From the NCBI RefSeq assembly GCF_900182575.1, contig NZ_FXSZ01000003.1, positions 62,001 through 126,000 on the forward strand: a stretch of DNA of 64,000 bases, in the 5' to 3' direction. A program made the translations under genes and the position numbers. Below the pieces are notes generated by a model. It saw only the letters and a list, made by a program, of their open reading frames with translations, had not been told where the DNA came from and searched no databases. Below are positions 34,449 through 44,061 of this stretch, one piece after another; position 1 is the first letter of the stretch; every line of letters begins with the position of its first letter. Source of the stretch: Solitalea koreensis. GTDB lineage: Bacteria > Bacteroidota > Bacteroidia > Sphingobacteriales > Sphingobacteriaceae.

Positions 34449-37323
34449 TAAGGTCGCCGCCTATATTTACGATATCAAAATTGCCCTTGTACATGAAAAG
34501 ATTTACACGAATACCAATCTTTCCTTCAAAATAACCATACACCTGACCATTGGCATACCAGCCATTTATTCCCACCGGCCCTGTTCGTCCCACACAGCTG
34601 GCTTCTCCATAATCTTTCAACATCATATCAAAACCAAGTCCTGCCTGAAAACGAGCATAAAACATCAAGAAGGAGAGGTCTCCGGTGTCAAACTTCAAAT
34701 TAGCGCCGAAAGCGATTCCCTTCCCGGTTCCCAAGGCATTAAAATCGCGCATATAGTCTAACGACCCTCGGCTTTCGCCTAAAATAGAAGCAACTTCTGC
34801 AGGAGGAGGCGGGCTTCCCGGGATTTTATTTCCCACCATAAAGTAGGCATTGGCCCTGGCGAGATGCAACAGCTCTAAACCTATGGGTTCCTCCGGAGTG
34901 CCAATTTTAATGAACCATTCGCTAGGAGAGAAATACATGGCAGCATCGCCGGCCAGATTATCCCTACCAGTTCCTTTCAACACATCAGCTACGTTCACAA
35001 TGGTTTTTAATCCTGCAAAAAAGCTCTTTTCTTCAATATTGGCGTCGATCGAAAGATCAGCTGACAATGACCCTCTTTCTCCTGTGCGAAACAGGTTGAT
35101 GATGGAATTATCTGTATTGGATCCTGTACCGACATTTTTTTGCTTAGCAACAGTAGTAACATTACCGGCAAGCTTCGTTAATTCATCTGTTCCAAAAGCC
35201 GCTGGCGGGGTTATAAAATTGGCATTACCTAAAAACAACTCGCGATTTAAACCTCCATTTTTATTGAAAGCCATTTCAAACATAGCCGTTCCGTTGAAAA
35301 CGGCTTTAGTGGCTGCACTCAGTTGAACAGCAGCTCTAACGCCAAGGCCCAGCTTTTCATCCGGCACATAATACATTCCGGAAGGCATTTTTCCCAAACC
35401 GCCGGCTATTGGTTCATCGGTTTGCAGCATGCCTTTGTAAGCGCCTCCTCCGAAACCGTTTAGCTTAAAAGCTCCTGCCAATGGAATACCATCCTCTAGA
35501 GTCATTAGAGCATCTGCATTCCAATAACGCAACGCTCCTACTTTACCAAACATCGCATGGGCTTTTACCTCGATACTGCTAAACCTTGCGTCAATAGTAC
35601 CATGAAAACCACTGCCATATATAGGCGCTTCCTTAAAGAAATCCAAAGAGCCCTTAAGGGCGATTGCTCCCATATCAGCATCGATCAAAACTTTTTCGAG
35701 CTGAGTTTTATCATATATCCAACGCTGCAGGCCATCAACCTCCACCATTTTACTACATACATTCACCCTGGTGTCTGCCTTAAAACCAGCTTCTCCTCCA
35801 CCACCTATATTGAGTCCTAAATCGACCCCTATAAAAGATTTATCACCCAATGAGCCTCCTTTTATACTTTTAACAGTCAGCGGAAAACCGGCCAGTTGCG
35901 GCGCGTTTTTATTTCCGGTGAGCGCGAAAGCCCCAAAAGTTATGAAAGGAGCTTCCGTTTGCACGGTTAAGTGTTCAAACTCAATTTCAGCGAGCGTGAA
36001 TTTATTAGCACTAGAGGTTTCATCGGGGTTTTCAGTTAAGCTGGGAGTAATATCCATCTTCCCATTCAATACAGCTTTAGCATTGAATTGATCATCTACC
36101 AACTTAATGGTTAATGAAGAGGAAGGATATAATTGAACATTTGCTGCTTTGAATACATCAAAGGAGGTTGCTTTCAGGTTTTGAATTGCGAATAGATATT
36201 CATTATCACTACTAATGGTACAGCCATAACTAAAAGATTCGTCTTGTTTAGTGATTGGAATCATTATTTCTCCTCCAAAAGAAGCATATTTCAATTGATT
36301 GGCGATGATACCCACGCCTAATGAATTGATGGAGAAGGCCCATTTTCCTACTGAACCTTGCTTTAACGTAAGCAGGTTTTTCGCATCGAAGTAGCCACTA
36401 AAGCCCTGATCGTCAATGATCAGATTTTGGGCCCCAAGTTCTATACGTTTTCCGTCATCGGTTTTGTTTTTAAAGGCTTGCGGCATTTTTACAACAACTG
36501 AACGAATGTAAACCCCACGCCACAATTCATCATTTCCTTCATAAACGTTTGGATAATCTTTAGGGAAAGCCATCGACGGGGCATTATGTAGGTCGCTGAA
36601 GTCGAAAACAGCATCACTCACATGAAATGAGAATCCGGGGAGTTTTGGCGTCTGGAATGGTTCAATTTTGCAGACAGCCAGCATATCATCAAAGTCATTG
36701 GCCACCGTTTCAAAAGTACCTGTAACGTTGTGGGTACCGCTATAATCGGGCTTGCCATCTGGTTTTTCAGGCAGGAGCATATCGGGAGAAAACTCCACTT
36801 TTCCACCGAATCCCAGGCGTTTAAACCCATTGCAATTAAAATCAACAAAACATTTTTGCTGATCGGTGAGCAGCCTGGCCTTGCTGCTTAAAGGGATAGG
36901 TGCACAATACAAAAATTGCAGGCGGGCATCACCCATAATACCGCCATTGCTCGAGAACCGGATATTCCGTCCCATGAAATAAACCATTTTATTGGTACCC
37001 GGCACAGGCAATCGCATAAAAGCAGTAAAAGAGCCTCCATGTGTATCAAACGAAACATTTTCTATGGCCAAAATGTAATTCTTACCCCCTATTTGTCTTT
37101 TTAGACCAATTGGTACACTTGCTAAATTGTCAGGAGTTAAATTCTCTGTAAAATTGTTCGTTTCCTGCAATACGGCCATCAGCCAATCAGCTCTGCTAAC
37201 GAGCGAATCGACTTTAGCTGCAAGTATAGTGGTGGTAGTATCTGAAGATGAAAAGGAAGCCGCCTCGGCAAAAACACCGAATGAAAAACAAAAAAACAAA
37301 ATACTAAGTATATATTTTTTCAT
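34312..37323 (-). CDS. Giant exported protein, N-terminal part (ends in apparent frameshift)
   Basis: From the ATG at 37323 (MKKYILSILFFCFSFGVFAEA, a clear signal peptide) the frame runs 1003 codons. The ORF can start at 37344 but the inner Met gives the signal sequence. Most of the protein is a long series of Gly- and beta-rich segments without a recognised domain (for example GFGGKVEFSPDM, GYFDAKNLLTLKQG, VDLGLNIGGGGEAGF, AFKLNGFGGGAYKGML). The last sensible residues are near FDIVNIG; after about 34462 the reading becomes ITQSFLDAWNRRRS..., unlike the style before it. The downstream frame (32781-34448) continues the protein. It is the first gene of a minus-strand run with the fibronectin III and SprB-repeat genes. 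Confidence 0.65.
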   Translation of the reverse strand: MKKYILSILFFCFSFGVFAEAASFSSSDTTTTILAAKVDSLVSRADWLMAVLQETNNFTENLTPDNLASVPIGLKRQIGGKNYILAIENVSFDTHGGSFTAFMRLPVPGTNKMVYFMGRNIRFSSNGGIMGDARLQFLYCAPIPLSSKARLLTDQQKCFVDFNCNGFKRLGFGGKVEFSPDMLLPEKPDGKPDYSGTHNVTGTFETVANDFDDMLAVCKIEPFQTPKLPGFSFHVSDAVFDFSDLHNAPSMAFPKDYPNVYEGNDELWRGVYIRSVVVKMPQAFKNKTDDGKRIELGAQNLIIDDQGFSGYFDAKNLLTLKQGSVGKWAFSINSLGVGIIANQLKYASFGGEIMIPITKQDESFSYGCTISSDNEYLFAIQNLKATSFDVFKAANVQLYPSSSLTIKLVDDQFNAKAVLNGKMDITPSLTENPDETSSANKFTLAEIEFEHLTVQTEAPFITFGAFALTGNKNAPQLAGFPLTVKSIKGGSLGDKSFIGVDLGLNIGGGGEAGFKADTRVNVCSKMVEVDGLQRWIYDKTQLEKVLIDADMGAIALKGSLDFFKEAPIYGSGFHGTIDARFSSIEVKAHAMFGKVGALRYWNADALMTLEDGIPLAGAFKLNGFGGGAYKGMLQTDEPIAGGLGKMPSGMYYVPDEKLGLGVRAAVQLSAATKAVFNGTAMFEMAFNKNGGLNRELFLGNANFITPPAAFGTDELTKLAGNVTTVAKQKNVGTGSNTDNSIINLFRTGERGSLSADLSIDANIEEKSFFAGLKTIVNVADVLKGTGRDNLAGDAAMYFSPSEWFIKIGTPEEPIGLELLHLARANAYFMVGNKIPGSPPPPAEVASILGESRGSLDYMRDFNALGTGKGIAFGANLKFDTGDLSFLMFYARFQAGLGFDMMLKDYGEASCVGRTGPVGINGWYANGQVYGYFEGKIGIRVNLFMYKGNFDIVNIGGDLIAGQITQSFLDAWNRRRSLQYSGGINTGELQIQVYLGRRMSIASS

Positions 37324-37530
37324 TAAACACAATATACAATTCAAAAGTTAATTTATTTGCTTTATAATTACAAGTAAAATTTCATCTTCCTTTTGCTGTA
37401 CTGCGCGAACCGGCTTCGATGCACCTTGTTTAATGTATTTAAGGTTTTTATGTATTTCTGCCCCAACAACCATACAACTTGCTGTCATTCAGAATATTAG
37501 CTATCTTGTAGTCAAGTTAAGAACTAAGCT

Positions 37531-38355
37531 ATGAATACACAGGACTATCTCAATTTCGCCCGCTACGAAAATCAACCGGTTTCTTTTATCGCCGGTTTTT
37601 CCGCATTTCAAGATCAAGGAAACGGATTGTACTATTTTAGTATGCTTGACGAAGTTGATGGTTCAGTTATTTTAATTAGTGAAGGCTATCCCAGTATCGC
37701 ATCTCGGGATAACGGAATAAATGCTGTTGTTAACAACCGGGGTCTTGATGAACGCTACATGTTATCAACAGATGACGGGCGCTATTACCTGGCTTTAAGA
37801 GCCGCCAATGGTGAAGAAATTGCACGAACAGCTACTTTTAATACGGAAGCACAAGCCTTAGCGATGCTTCCAAGTGCCCGCAAAAAAGCAGCAGCAATAG
37901 CCGCAACGAAGCCTCAGGACAAGAAAAGAGACATCGATGATTATCTTCCGTGCAGCGCTTATGAAGGGCATTCTCGATCTGCAATTAATGACTTTACCAC
38001 GTTTGAGGCCAATGGTAAATATTATTTTGCTATGGTGGATGCCAATGGAAAGGTAATGCTTAGAAGCGAAGGCTATGGATCTATTGCAGGCAGGGATAAT
38101 GGAATACAATCAGTCATTGCCAATCGGGAGATAAAAGAACGCTATATTACAAAAGAGCTCTCTAATGGCAATCGCATTAAAATCCTTTTAGCCGGCAATC
38201 AACAGGAAATTGCAAGAAGCTGCCCCATTAAAGACGAACCCGTTGCTGTTCCAATGCCCGACGCTGTAGTTGAACCAAGTAAATTCAACTGGTGGTGGAT
38301 ATTTCTTCCGCTGTTAGTTTTAATTTTTTTAGCATGGAGAAGCTGTAGCAACTAA
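37531..38355 (+). CDS. Tandem DUF1508 (YegP-like) protein with C-terminal membrane anchor
   Basis: A 274-residue protein with two homologous halves (about 5-112 and 133-232). Each has a DUF1508/UPF0339 unit, for example YYFSMLDEVDGSVILISEGY followed by SRDNGINAVVNN, and YYFAMVDANGKVMLRSEGY followed by GRDNGIQSVIAN. Each also has a second, more diverged strand pair (YYLALRAANGEEIART). A Lys/Pro linker and one hydrophobic helix (WWWIFLPLLVLIFLAW) end the protein, so it is tail-anchored with the repeats in the cytosol. E. coli YegP lacks such an anchor. The function of the family is unknown. It is transcribed away from the giant gene and convergent with the metal ATPase. Confidence 0.88.
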   Translation: MNTQDYLNFARYENQPVSFIAGFSAFQDQGNGLYYFSMLDEVDGSVILISEGYPSIASRDNGINAVVNNRGLDERYMLSTDDGRYYLALRAANGEEIARTATFNTEAQALAMLPSARKKAAAIAATKPQDKKRDIDDYLPCSAYEGHSRSAINDFTTFEANGKYYFAMVDANGKVMLRSEGYGSIAGRDNGIQSVIANREIKERYITKELSNGNRIKILLAGNQQEIARSCPIKDEPVAVPMPDAVVEPSKFNWWWIFLPLLVLIFLAWRSCSN

Positions 38356-38379
38356 CCGGGAAACCAATATCCTACAGAA

Positions 38380-40263
38380 TTACCTAAAACGCATCAGATT
38401 TAAACTTAATAGAATAACGACTAAAGTCACCCCAACATCTGCCGCAATTGCAAAAACCAAATTACTGAAACCTAAGAAGGCCAGTAGTATAAAAACCAAT
38501 TTCACAAGAATAGCGCCTATGGTATTGATCTTAATTCGTTTTAAGGTCGCTTTACTTAAGCGGATTAAATAAGGAATTAATGTAAGGTTATCATTCATTA
38601 AAGCAATATTGGCGGTTTCAATAGCAGTATCGCTGCCCGCGGCTCCCATTGCAATACCAACAGTCGATTGGGCTAAAGCCGGAGCATCATTTATGCCGTC
38701 GCCAACCATAGCCACGTTTTTGTATTGCTTTAAAAGATCTTTTATACGGGTTGCTTTATCTTCAGGAAGTAGTTCTCCATAAATTTTAGTTATTCCTACT
38801 AATGAAGCAACATATTTACCCGCGTGTTCATGATCACCGGTGAGCATAATAGGTTCTACGGCCAAAGCTTCAATTTCAGCTAAAGCGGCGGCACTTTCGG
38901 GTTTAATTTCATCCATCAGGCCAATAATTCCAGCTACGCCATCGCCGAAACTAACCACAACGCTGGTTTTACCTTGTGCAGACAGCTGCTCAACAATTTG
39001 CCGGGCTTCAGGGGTTACCTCCTGATGTTCTTCGATAAACGACAGCTTGCCTACATACACCATCTCATCCTGACATACCAGGCATTTTGCCGTCGCGCCC
39101 TTCCCGCTGATGCTTTTAAACGCTTCCGCTTTATGCGGTTCAAACCCCTCTAGTTTACTTGCTCCAACGATGGCCTGCGCGAGAGGGTGCTCTGAAAACA
39201 CTTCGGCACCAGCGGCACAAGCCAGTAATTCCTCGCGGCTCGTTCCGTTTAAGGTGATCACATCTGAAACCACGGGATTACCGTAGGTGATGGTGCGCGT
39301 TTTATCCAAGGCGATTGCTTTAATGCCGGCTAAGGCTTCAAGGTATTTACCGCCTTTAACCAGTGCGCCTTTGGCCGAGGCATTCCCAATGGCCGCATAA
39401 ATAGCAACCGGAGTAGAAATAACAAGCGCGCAAGGACAAGCAATTACTAACAATGAAATGGCCTGCAACAGCCAATGGTTCAAATCCTGTTTCATAACAA
39501 AAACAGGGATAATGAACAGCAACAGGGCTAAGCATATGATAGCTGGCGTATAGTATTTTGAGAACTTTTGAATGAATTTCTGCGTATTGGATTTATTAGC
39601 CTGAGCTTCAAACGTGAGCCGGATGATTTTCGCAAAGGTGGTATCGGCTGAGAGTTTGGTGGTTTCCATTTCAATGAAGCCGTTTTTGTTCAAGGTTCCG
39701 GCAAAAACAGTATCACCTACATGTTTGTCTTGTGAAATCGGCTCGCCTGTAATAGCGGCTTCATCGATCATCGTTTCTCCTGAAACAATTTTGCCGTCCA
39801 TTGGAATTAAATCGCCGGGTTTTACCTGAATAATGGTACCGATTGCAATTTTATCAATTAAAACGGTTTCGCCTGTTGATCGTAAGGTTGCTGTTTTTGG
39901 CGACTTTCTTACCAGATCATCTAAAGCGGTTTTACTGTTTTCGATACCAATATCTTCCAGGCGTTCTCCCAAAACATATAAAACGATGACAACAGCAGCT
40001 TCAGGATATTCGCCTAAATAAAAAGCACCCATTACTGCAATAAGCATAAGCAAATTAATGCTGCTGAATTTTAGTTTGGACAGTGCTGTTACACCATTCC
40101 ATAGCACTTTATGGCCAATCGCTAAAATGAAAGCGCCAAACACCAGTGGGGAGTAGGGCATTGGGATGTGAATGCCTAAAATGGAAAGAATTTCCAGTAG
40201 AATTACCGCAAATACTGCCGTTAAGAGATAAACGAATTTTTTATCGTGAAAAGGAAGCCTCAT
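38380..40263 (-). CDS. Heavy-metal translocating P-type ATPase (P1B, zinc/cadmium-like)
   Basis: A 627-residue metal export ATPase without an N-terminal HMA domain. The membrane helix before the phosphorylation domain carries ACPCALVIS, the CPC metal-binding motif. The actuator domain has the TGEP motif (AITGEPISQD). The phosphorylated Asp is D320 in LDKTRTITYG, where the usual Gly of DKTGT is Arg. Other motifs are the HP of SEHPLAQAI, MLTGDHEHAG and VGDGINDAPALAQ. About eight membrane helices are visible. Members without HMA and with CPC usually move Zn2+, Cd2+ or Co2+. No metal-sensing regulator gene is adjacent. It converges with the DUF1508 gene. Confidence 0.92.
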   Translation of the reverse strand: MRLPFHDKKFVYLLTAVFAVILLEILSILGIHIPMPYSPLVFGAFILAIGHKVLWNGVTALSKLKFSSINLLMLIAVMGAFYLGEYPEAAVVIVLYVLGERLEDIGIENSKTALDDLVRKSPKTATLRSTGETVLIDKIAIGTIIQVKPGDLIPMDGKIVSGETMIDEAAITGEPISQDKHVGDTVFAGTLNKNGFIEMETTKLSADTTFAKIIRLTFEAQANKSNTQKFIQKFSKYYTPAIICLALLLFIIPVFVMKQDLNHWLLQAISLLVIACPCALVISTPVAIYAAIGNASAKGALVKGGKYLEALAGIKAIALDKTRTITYGNPVVSDVITLNGTSREELLACAAGAEVFSEHPLAQAIVGASKLEGFEPHKAEAFKSISGKGATAKCLVCQDEMVYVGKLSFIEEHQEVTPEARQIVEQLSAQGKTSVVVSFGDGVAGIIGLMDEIKPESAAALAEIEALAVEPIMLTGDHEHAGKYVASLVGITKIYGELLPEDKATRIKDLLKQYKNVAMVGDGINDAPALAQSTVGIAMGAAGSDTAIETANIALMNDNLTLIPYLIRLSKATLKRIKINTIGAILVKLVFILLAFLGFSNLVFAIAADVGVTLVVILLSLNLMRFR

Positions 40264-40425
40264 TGATTTGCTTATTTACACTAAGTTAACGAATATCTAT
40301 GAGTGATTCTTTTAGGGGTAAGTCAAGGTATCCCATCTAGAAAAAACAATAACTTTAGACTTTCGAGAGCTGGGAGGTTTCATATTTTTTGATACTATTC
40401 CGATTGCAGGGATCTCAAGTTAATT

Positions 40426-40923
40426 TTATTCATGAGATTGCTTCCGCAGCAACTGCTTAAATTTATTGATTTGGCGTCGGTGGCGTAAAATGTGCACAAT
40501 CGCATGTTCCATCATTTGTTCTATGTCGTAGCGCTGGCCCCAGGGGCTGAGTATCTTTTTAGAATCATCAAATTCTTCAAGATCGCCGTCATTAATATTT
40601 TTAAATACTTCGGTTGTAAAATAAAAAGCATCATTCAGGTCTTGCTGGAATTCTCCGATGGTTTTTCGAAACAGCAGACTAGGGCGTTCCATGTCCGATC
40701 CTTTGAGCTTTTGTATATAAATGGCATATGAATATGCCGCCCTCACCACATGCGCCAAAATGGTTTGTATGGATTTGCAATTGGGATCCAATGTGGTGTT
40801 ATCAACGATAGTATTCAGTTCGGCCTCAGAAATGTCGCTTATTGTTTGCCGAAGCTCTGAAATTGCTCTTTCATATTCACCAAGCAAGGCGTTTACAGCT
40901 CCTTTAGTAGTTGAATGGGTCAT
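40426..40923 (-). CDS. DinB family protein
   Basis: A 165-residue four-helix protein of the DinB/YfiT family. The helices are amphipathic and the expected metal-binding histidines are visible: IQTILAHVVRAAYSY (about 53-67) and EHAIVHILRHRRQINKF (about 138-154). DinB-type proteins include thiol transferases and metal-dependent hydrolases; no substrate can be assigned here. The start ATG at 40923 is 16 bases after the GNAT gene stop codon on the same strand, so the two are probably cotranscribed. Confidence 0.88.
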   Translation of the reverse strand: MTHSTTKGAVNALLGEYERAISELRQTISDISEAELNTIVDNTTLDPNCKSIQTILAHVVRAAYSYAIYIQKLKGSDMERPSLLFRKTIGEFQQDLNDAFYFTTEVFKNINDGDLEEFDDSKKILSPWGQRYDIEQMMEHAIVHILRHRRQINKFKQLLRKQSHE

Positions 40924-40939
40924 TTTGGGAATTTTAGGC

Positions 40940-41476
40940 TTACTTGTTCATGGGATTAGCCAATGAATAAACAATCATATTGTCTTCAGTGTTCACCATG
41001 TTAGCATCGATCTTAAAACCTGTTTTTTCCAACAACCTCCTGGAGTTTAAATTATCAGCTCGCAGATCAGCTACAATGGTTTTAAGTTTCATGGTTTCAA
41101 ATCCAAATTGAATAACTGCCAGGAGCACCTCTGTCATGATACCTTTTCCCTGAAATTCGGGTAATAACTCATACCCTACTTCGGCCTGAAAACGATCTTC
41201 AGACAGGTTCCAAAAGCAGATGGTCCCGATTAACTGAGGAGTGTTTTTAAAGGTAATTGCCCAATAGAAACACTCATTCGTACCTGTTATGATCTTATTG
41301 ATAAAACTGCGGGCATCTTCGATGGTTTCAGCTTTGGCTCGGTCGAGAAATTCGTTCACACGTTCGTCTGATCTTAGCTTTAGTATTTCTTTCTCATCAG
41401 CAAGGCTAAGCTGCCTTAACGCTAAACGTTCTGTACTTAGGCCGGGGAACGGGTTAAATTCGATTTTATTGATCAC
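40940..41476 (-). CDS. GNAT family N-acetyltransferase (RimJ/RimL-like)
   Basis: A 178-residue acetyltransferase. The N-terminal TERLALRQLSLADEKEILKLR is the standard RimJ/RimL-type beginning. The acetyl-CoA pyrophosphate loop reads LLPEFQGKGIMTE (Q/RxxGxG/A form), and the final region LRADNLNSRRLLEKTGFK is typical. The substrate is unknown; family members acetylate ribosomal protein N-termini or small molecules. It precedes the DinB gene by 16 bases on the same strand. Confidence 0.92.
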   Translation of the reverse strand: MINKIEFNPFPGLSTERLALRQLSLADEKEILKLRSDERVNEFLDRAKAETIEDARSFINKIITGTNECFYWAITFKNTPQLIGTICFWNLSEDRFQAEVGYELLPEFQGKGIMTEVLLAVIQFGFETMKLKTIVADLRADNLNSRRLLEKTGFKIDANMVNTEDNMIVYSLANPMNK

Positions 41477-41575
41477 GATTTTCCTGGATGAATCTCTCCT
41501 TAAAATACGCTTAATTTTTTAGAATAATTTAGGCGATCAAAAGCATTGCTACACTCATCACAAATCATTATTGAT

Positions 41576-44026
41576 CTACTCAAAAAGCGTGGTATCGTTT
41601 AAAGCATTTTTTATTTTTTCAACAAGCTCATCTGCATCGAAAGGCTTTGACAGGTAATCATTCATACCAAACGACATGCATTTTTCGGATTCACCGGCAA
41701 GGGCATGAGCAGTTAAGGCAATAATTGGGATTTGCATTTTTAATTCTTTCCTAATCACTGAAGCGGCTTCATATCCATCCATCAAAGGCATTTGAATGTC
41801 CATTAAAATCATATCATATTGACCCCTGTGAACTTTTGAAACGACTTCTATTCCATTTTCAGCAAAATCAGGAACGATATTGTAGGATGAGAGCAAGGAC
41901 TGAATTAATTTGGCATTAATAGCATTGTCTTCTGCAACAAGTATACGAATAGCACTTAAATCACTTATTTTGTTGGGCTTAGGAACAGTCGAAACAACTG
42001 TTGTTCGTTCAAATTCTTTAAAAGGAATTCTTATTGAAAAAGAGGATCCTGTGTGGGGAGCACTTTCTAAAGCAATGGTTCCCTGCATCAGTTCCACTAA
42101 TTTTTTAACAATACTAAGTCCGAGTCCGGTTCCGCCGTATTCCCTTGAAATGTAATTTTCAGCCTGTTGAAATCTATCAAAAACTAATTGTTGTTTACTT
42201 TCGCTGATTCCAATTCCGGAATCAACAACCATAAACTCTACCCAAACATGGTTATTAAGCTGCCTGGAAAAATGAGCTGACACCTTAATGGAACCCTTCG
42301 CCGTAAATTTTATCGCATTATTAACCAGGTTAATAATAATTTGAGAAATTCTTAAAGGATCACCAAGCAAGTACGCGGAAATTTGGGGATCACAATCAAA
42401 AGAAAGCAAGAGTTTTTTCTCCGTTGCTTTTGGCGACAGTAAAGAATTTATAGAATTGAACACCTCCCTGATGTTTAAAAGGCGCTCTTCAATTACAACC
42501 TGCCCCGCTTCTAATTTTGAAATGTCCAAGATATCATTTATGATGCCTAGTAAATTATCTCCGGCAGTGCGAATAATTTGAATGTATTCTCTTTCTTCCG
42601 CGTTCTTCTTGTCAATCTTTTCCTCAAGTAATTTTGAGAATCCAAGAATTGCATTCATTGGAGTTCTAATCTCATGGCTCATGTTGGCCAGAAAGGCATC
42701 TTTTAGTGCGTTGGATTCCTCTGCCTTCTTTTTAGCAATTTCAAGTTGCCTTTCCATCTCCTTACGATGAGTAATATCATGAAAAGAGGTAAGCGTAAAT
42801 TTATCGGCGCCGATTTCAATGGGTTGTATGGAGGTAAGCGCCCAGATCTTTTCTCCATTTTTTCGCTGAACAATGTTTTCTGCATCTTTAACATAACCAT
42901 ATTGTTTGTAAAGTGCTTTTGTTCTTTCACGATGCTCTTCCGATACTAAGTTTAACTCTACTGATGTTTTACCAATGGCTTCTTCTTTTGTATAGCCAAA
43001 GCTTGCAAGCAGCGACTCATTAACATAAATATACTTCCCATTTTCATTATCGGTTATTGCCATTCCTATAGGATTGCTGTCAAAAATCTGAAAGAAACGG
43101 GCATTGCTTTTTCTAAGCTCCTCCACAAAACTGTTAAATTGTTCGGTGCGAAAGGCGATTATTTTTTCAAGGTTTTGGTTGGTTTGAATGACGAGGTTTT
43201 CGGCGTCCTTCCTTTTTTTATCTATTCTGTTTAGTGTTTTTGAAGTAGAATAAATGATCGTCAATATAATGAGTATGAACAAAGTGGTATTCAATGCAAT
43301 GGCGAATTCAACCGAAATAACACTTGAATGATCTTTCGCAATTATTAAGAAACCCAGGGTTAAGACTGCTAAATAAATAGAAGGGAATAGACGACGCGCC
43401 ATTATGCTCCCCAAGCTAGAACCGGTAAACAACTTACCCATTCCAATTTCTGATTTTAATGAAAGAGTAATGGATAATAGTAAAAATGCAACGGCTGTAT
43501 GTACGGCCATTGAATCAATAAACGATAGTTTGTAGAAGGAAGGGACTCGGTAGATGTAGGCAGGAATTGCTATAAAGGAAAATATGGAAATGAAATTAAT
43601 GCCATACTGAGTTATTGTTTTAAAAATTGGATTAGAAAAATTGTATGCAAAAAAACAAAGACCTAGCAGGAAAAAAAAGAATGAGGTAGCCGGAGAAGGC
43701 CGCCCCGGCAAATAAGAAATATTTTCTTTAACGATAAGCTGATCAATGCCTAAATCGAAATTGAAGATGCTTTGAGCACTTAAGGCTGCGCCAAATACTA
43801 AAAGCAGGGTAGAGCAGGCTATAAAAATTTTCTTCTGTGCATTCAACTCTAAAAGAAACAAACAGCATCCTGACAAAATAAAGCAGAGAGCAGTGTTAAG
43901 TTTCATCGTATTGAAACCTGGCAACACCGTTTTAAGCAACTGAATGTCTAGCATCCAGCCAAAACACACGGATATTCCGAGAAGAATAATTAATGCACCT
44001 ATTAGTAGAATAAAGTTGTTTCGCAT
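41576..44026 (-). CDS. Hybrid sensor histidine kinase with PAS and receiver domains
   Basis: An 816-residue membrane-bound signalling protein. The first 260 residues form about eight hydrophobic helices. A short coiled coil leads to a PAS/PAC domain (about 310-430, with FFQIFDSNPIGMAITD). The HisKA domain has the phospho-accepting H451 in ANMSHEIRTPMN, followed by the ATP-binding domain with VNNAIKF (N box), VDSGIGIS (G1) and GGTGLGLSIV (G2). The C-terminal receiver has D743 in ILMDIQMPLMDG, with Lys in YLSKPFDADEL. No separate response regulator is adjacent, so the output is probably through phosphotransfer to a distant protein. The signal is unknown. Confidence 0.95.
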   Translation of the reverse strand: MRNNFILLIGALIILLGISVCFGWMLDIQLLKTVLPGFNTMKLNTALCFILSGCCLFLLELNAQKKIFIACSTLLLVFGAALSAQSIFNFDLGIDQLIVKENISYLPGRPSPATSFFFFLLGLCFFAYNFSNPIFKTITQYGINFISIFSFIAIPAYIYRVPSFYKLSFIDSMAVHTAVAFLLLSITLSLKSEIGMGKLFTGSSLGSIMARRLFPSIYLAVLTLGFLIIAKDHSSVISVEFAIALNTTLFILIILTIIYSTSKTLNRIDKKRKDAENLVIQTNQNLEKIIAFRTEQFNSFVEELRKSNARFFQIFDSNPIGMAITDNENGKYIYVNESLLASFGYTKEEAIGKTSVELNLVSEEHRERTKALYKQYGYVKDAENIVQRKNGEKIWALTSIQPIEIGADKFTLTSFHDITHRKEMERQLEIAKKKAEESNALKDAFLANMSHEIRTPMNAILGFSKLLEEKIDKKNAEEREYIQIIRTAGDNLLGIINDILDISKLEAGQVVIEERLLNIREVFNSINSLLSPKATEKKLLLSFDCDPQISAYLLGDPLRISQIIINLVNNAIKFTAKGSIKVSAHFSRQLNNHVWVEFMVVDSGIGISESKQQLVFDRFQQAENYISREYGGTGLGLSIVKKLVELMQGTIALESAPHTGSSFSIRIPFKEFERTTVVSTVPKPNKISDLSAIRILVAEDNAINAKLIQSLLSSYNIVPDFAENGIEVVSKVHRGQYDMILMDIQMPLMDGYEAASVIRKELKMQIPIIALTAHALAGESEKCMSFGMNDYLSKPFDADELVEKIKNALNDTTLFE

Positions 44027-44061
44027 AGCATGATTATAGCACTGTTAAAATTGCCATTGTT

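Noticed and set aside
34455..34463. Programmed ribosomal frameshift in the giant gene
   Set aside because: The site lacks a slippery heptamer of the A-AAA-AAG kind and no stimulatory structure was evident. A mutation or sequence error is simpler.
34850..35326. Plus-strand open frame of 158 codons inside the giant gene
   Set aside because: It is fully antisense to a convincing long coding frame, has no recognised domain, and has the composition of an opposite-strand shadow.
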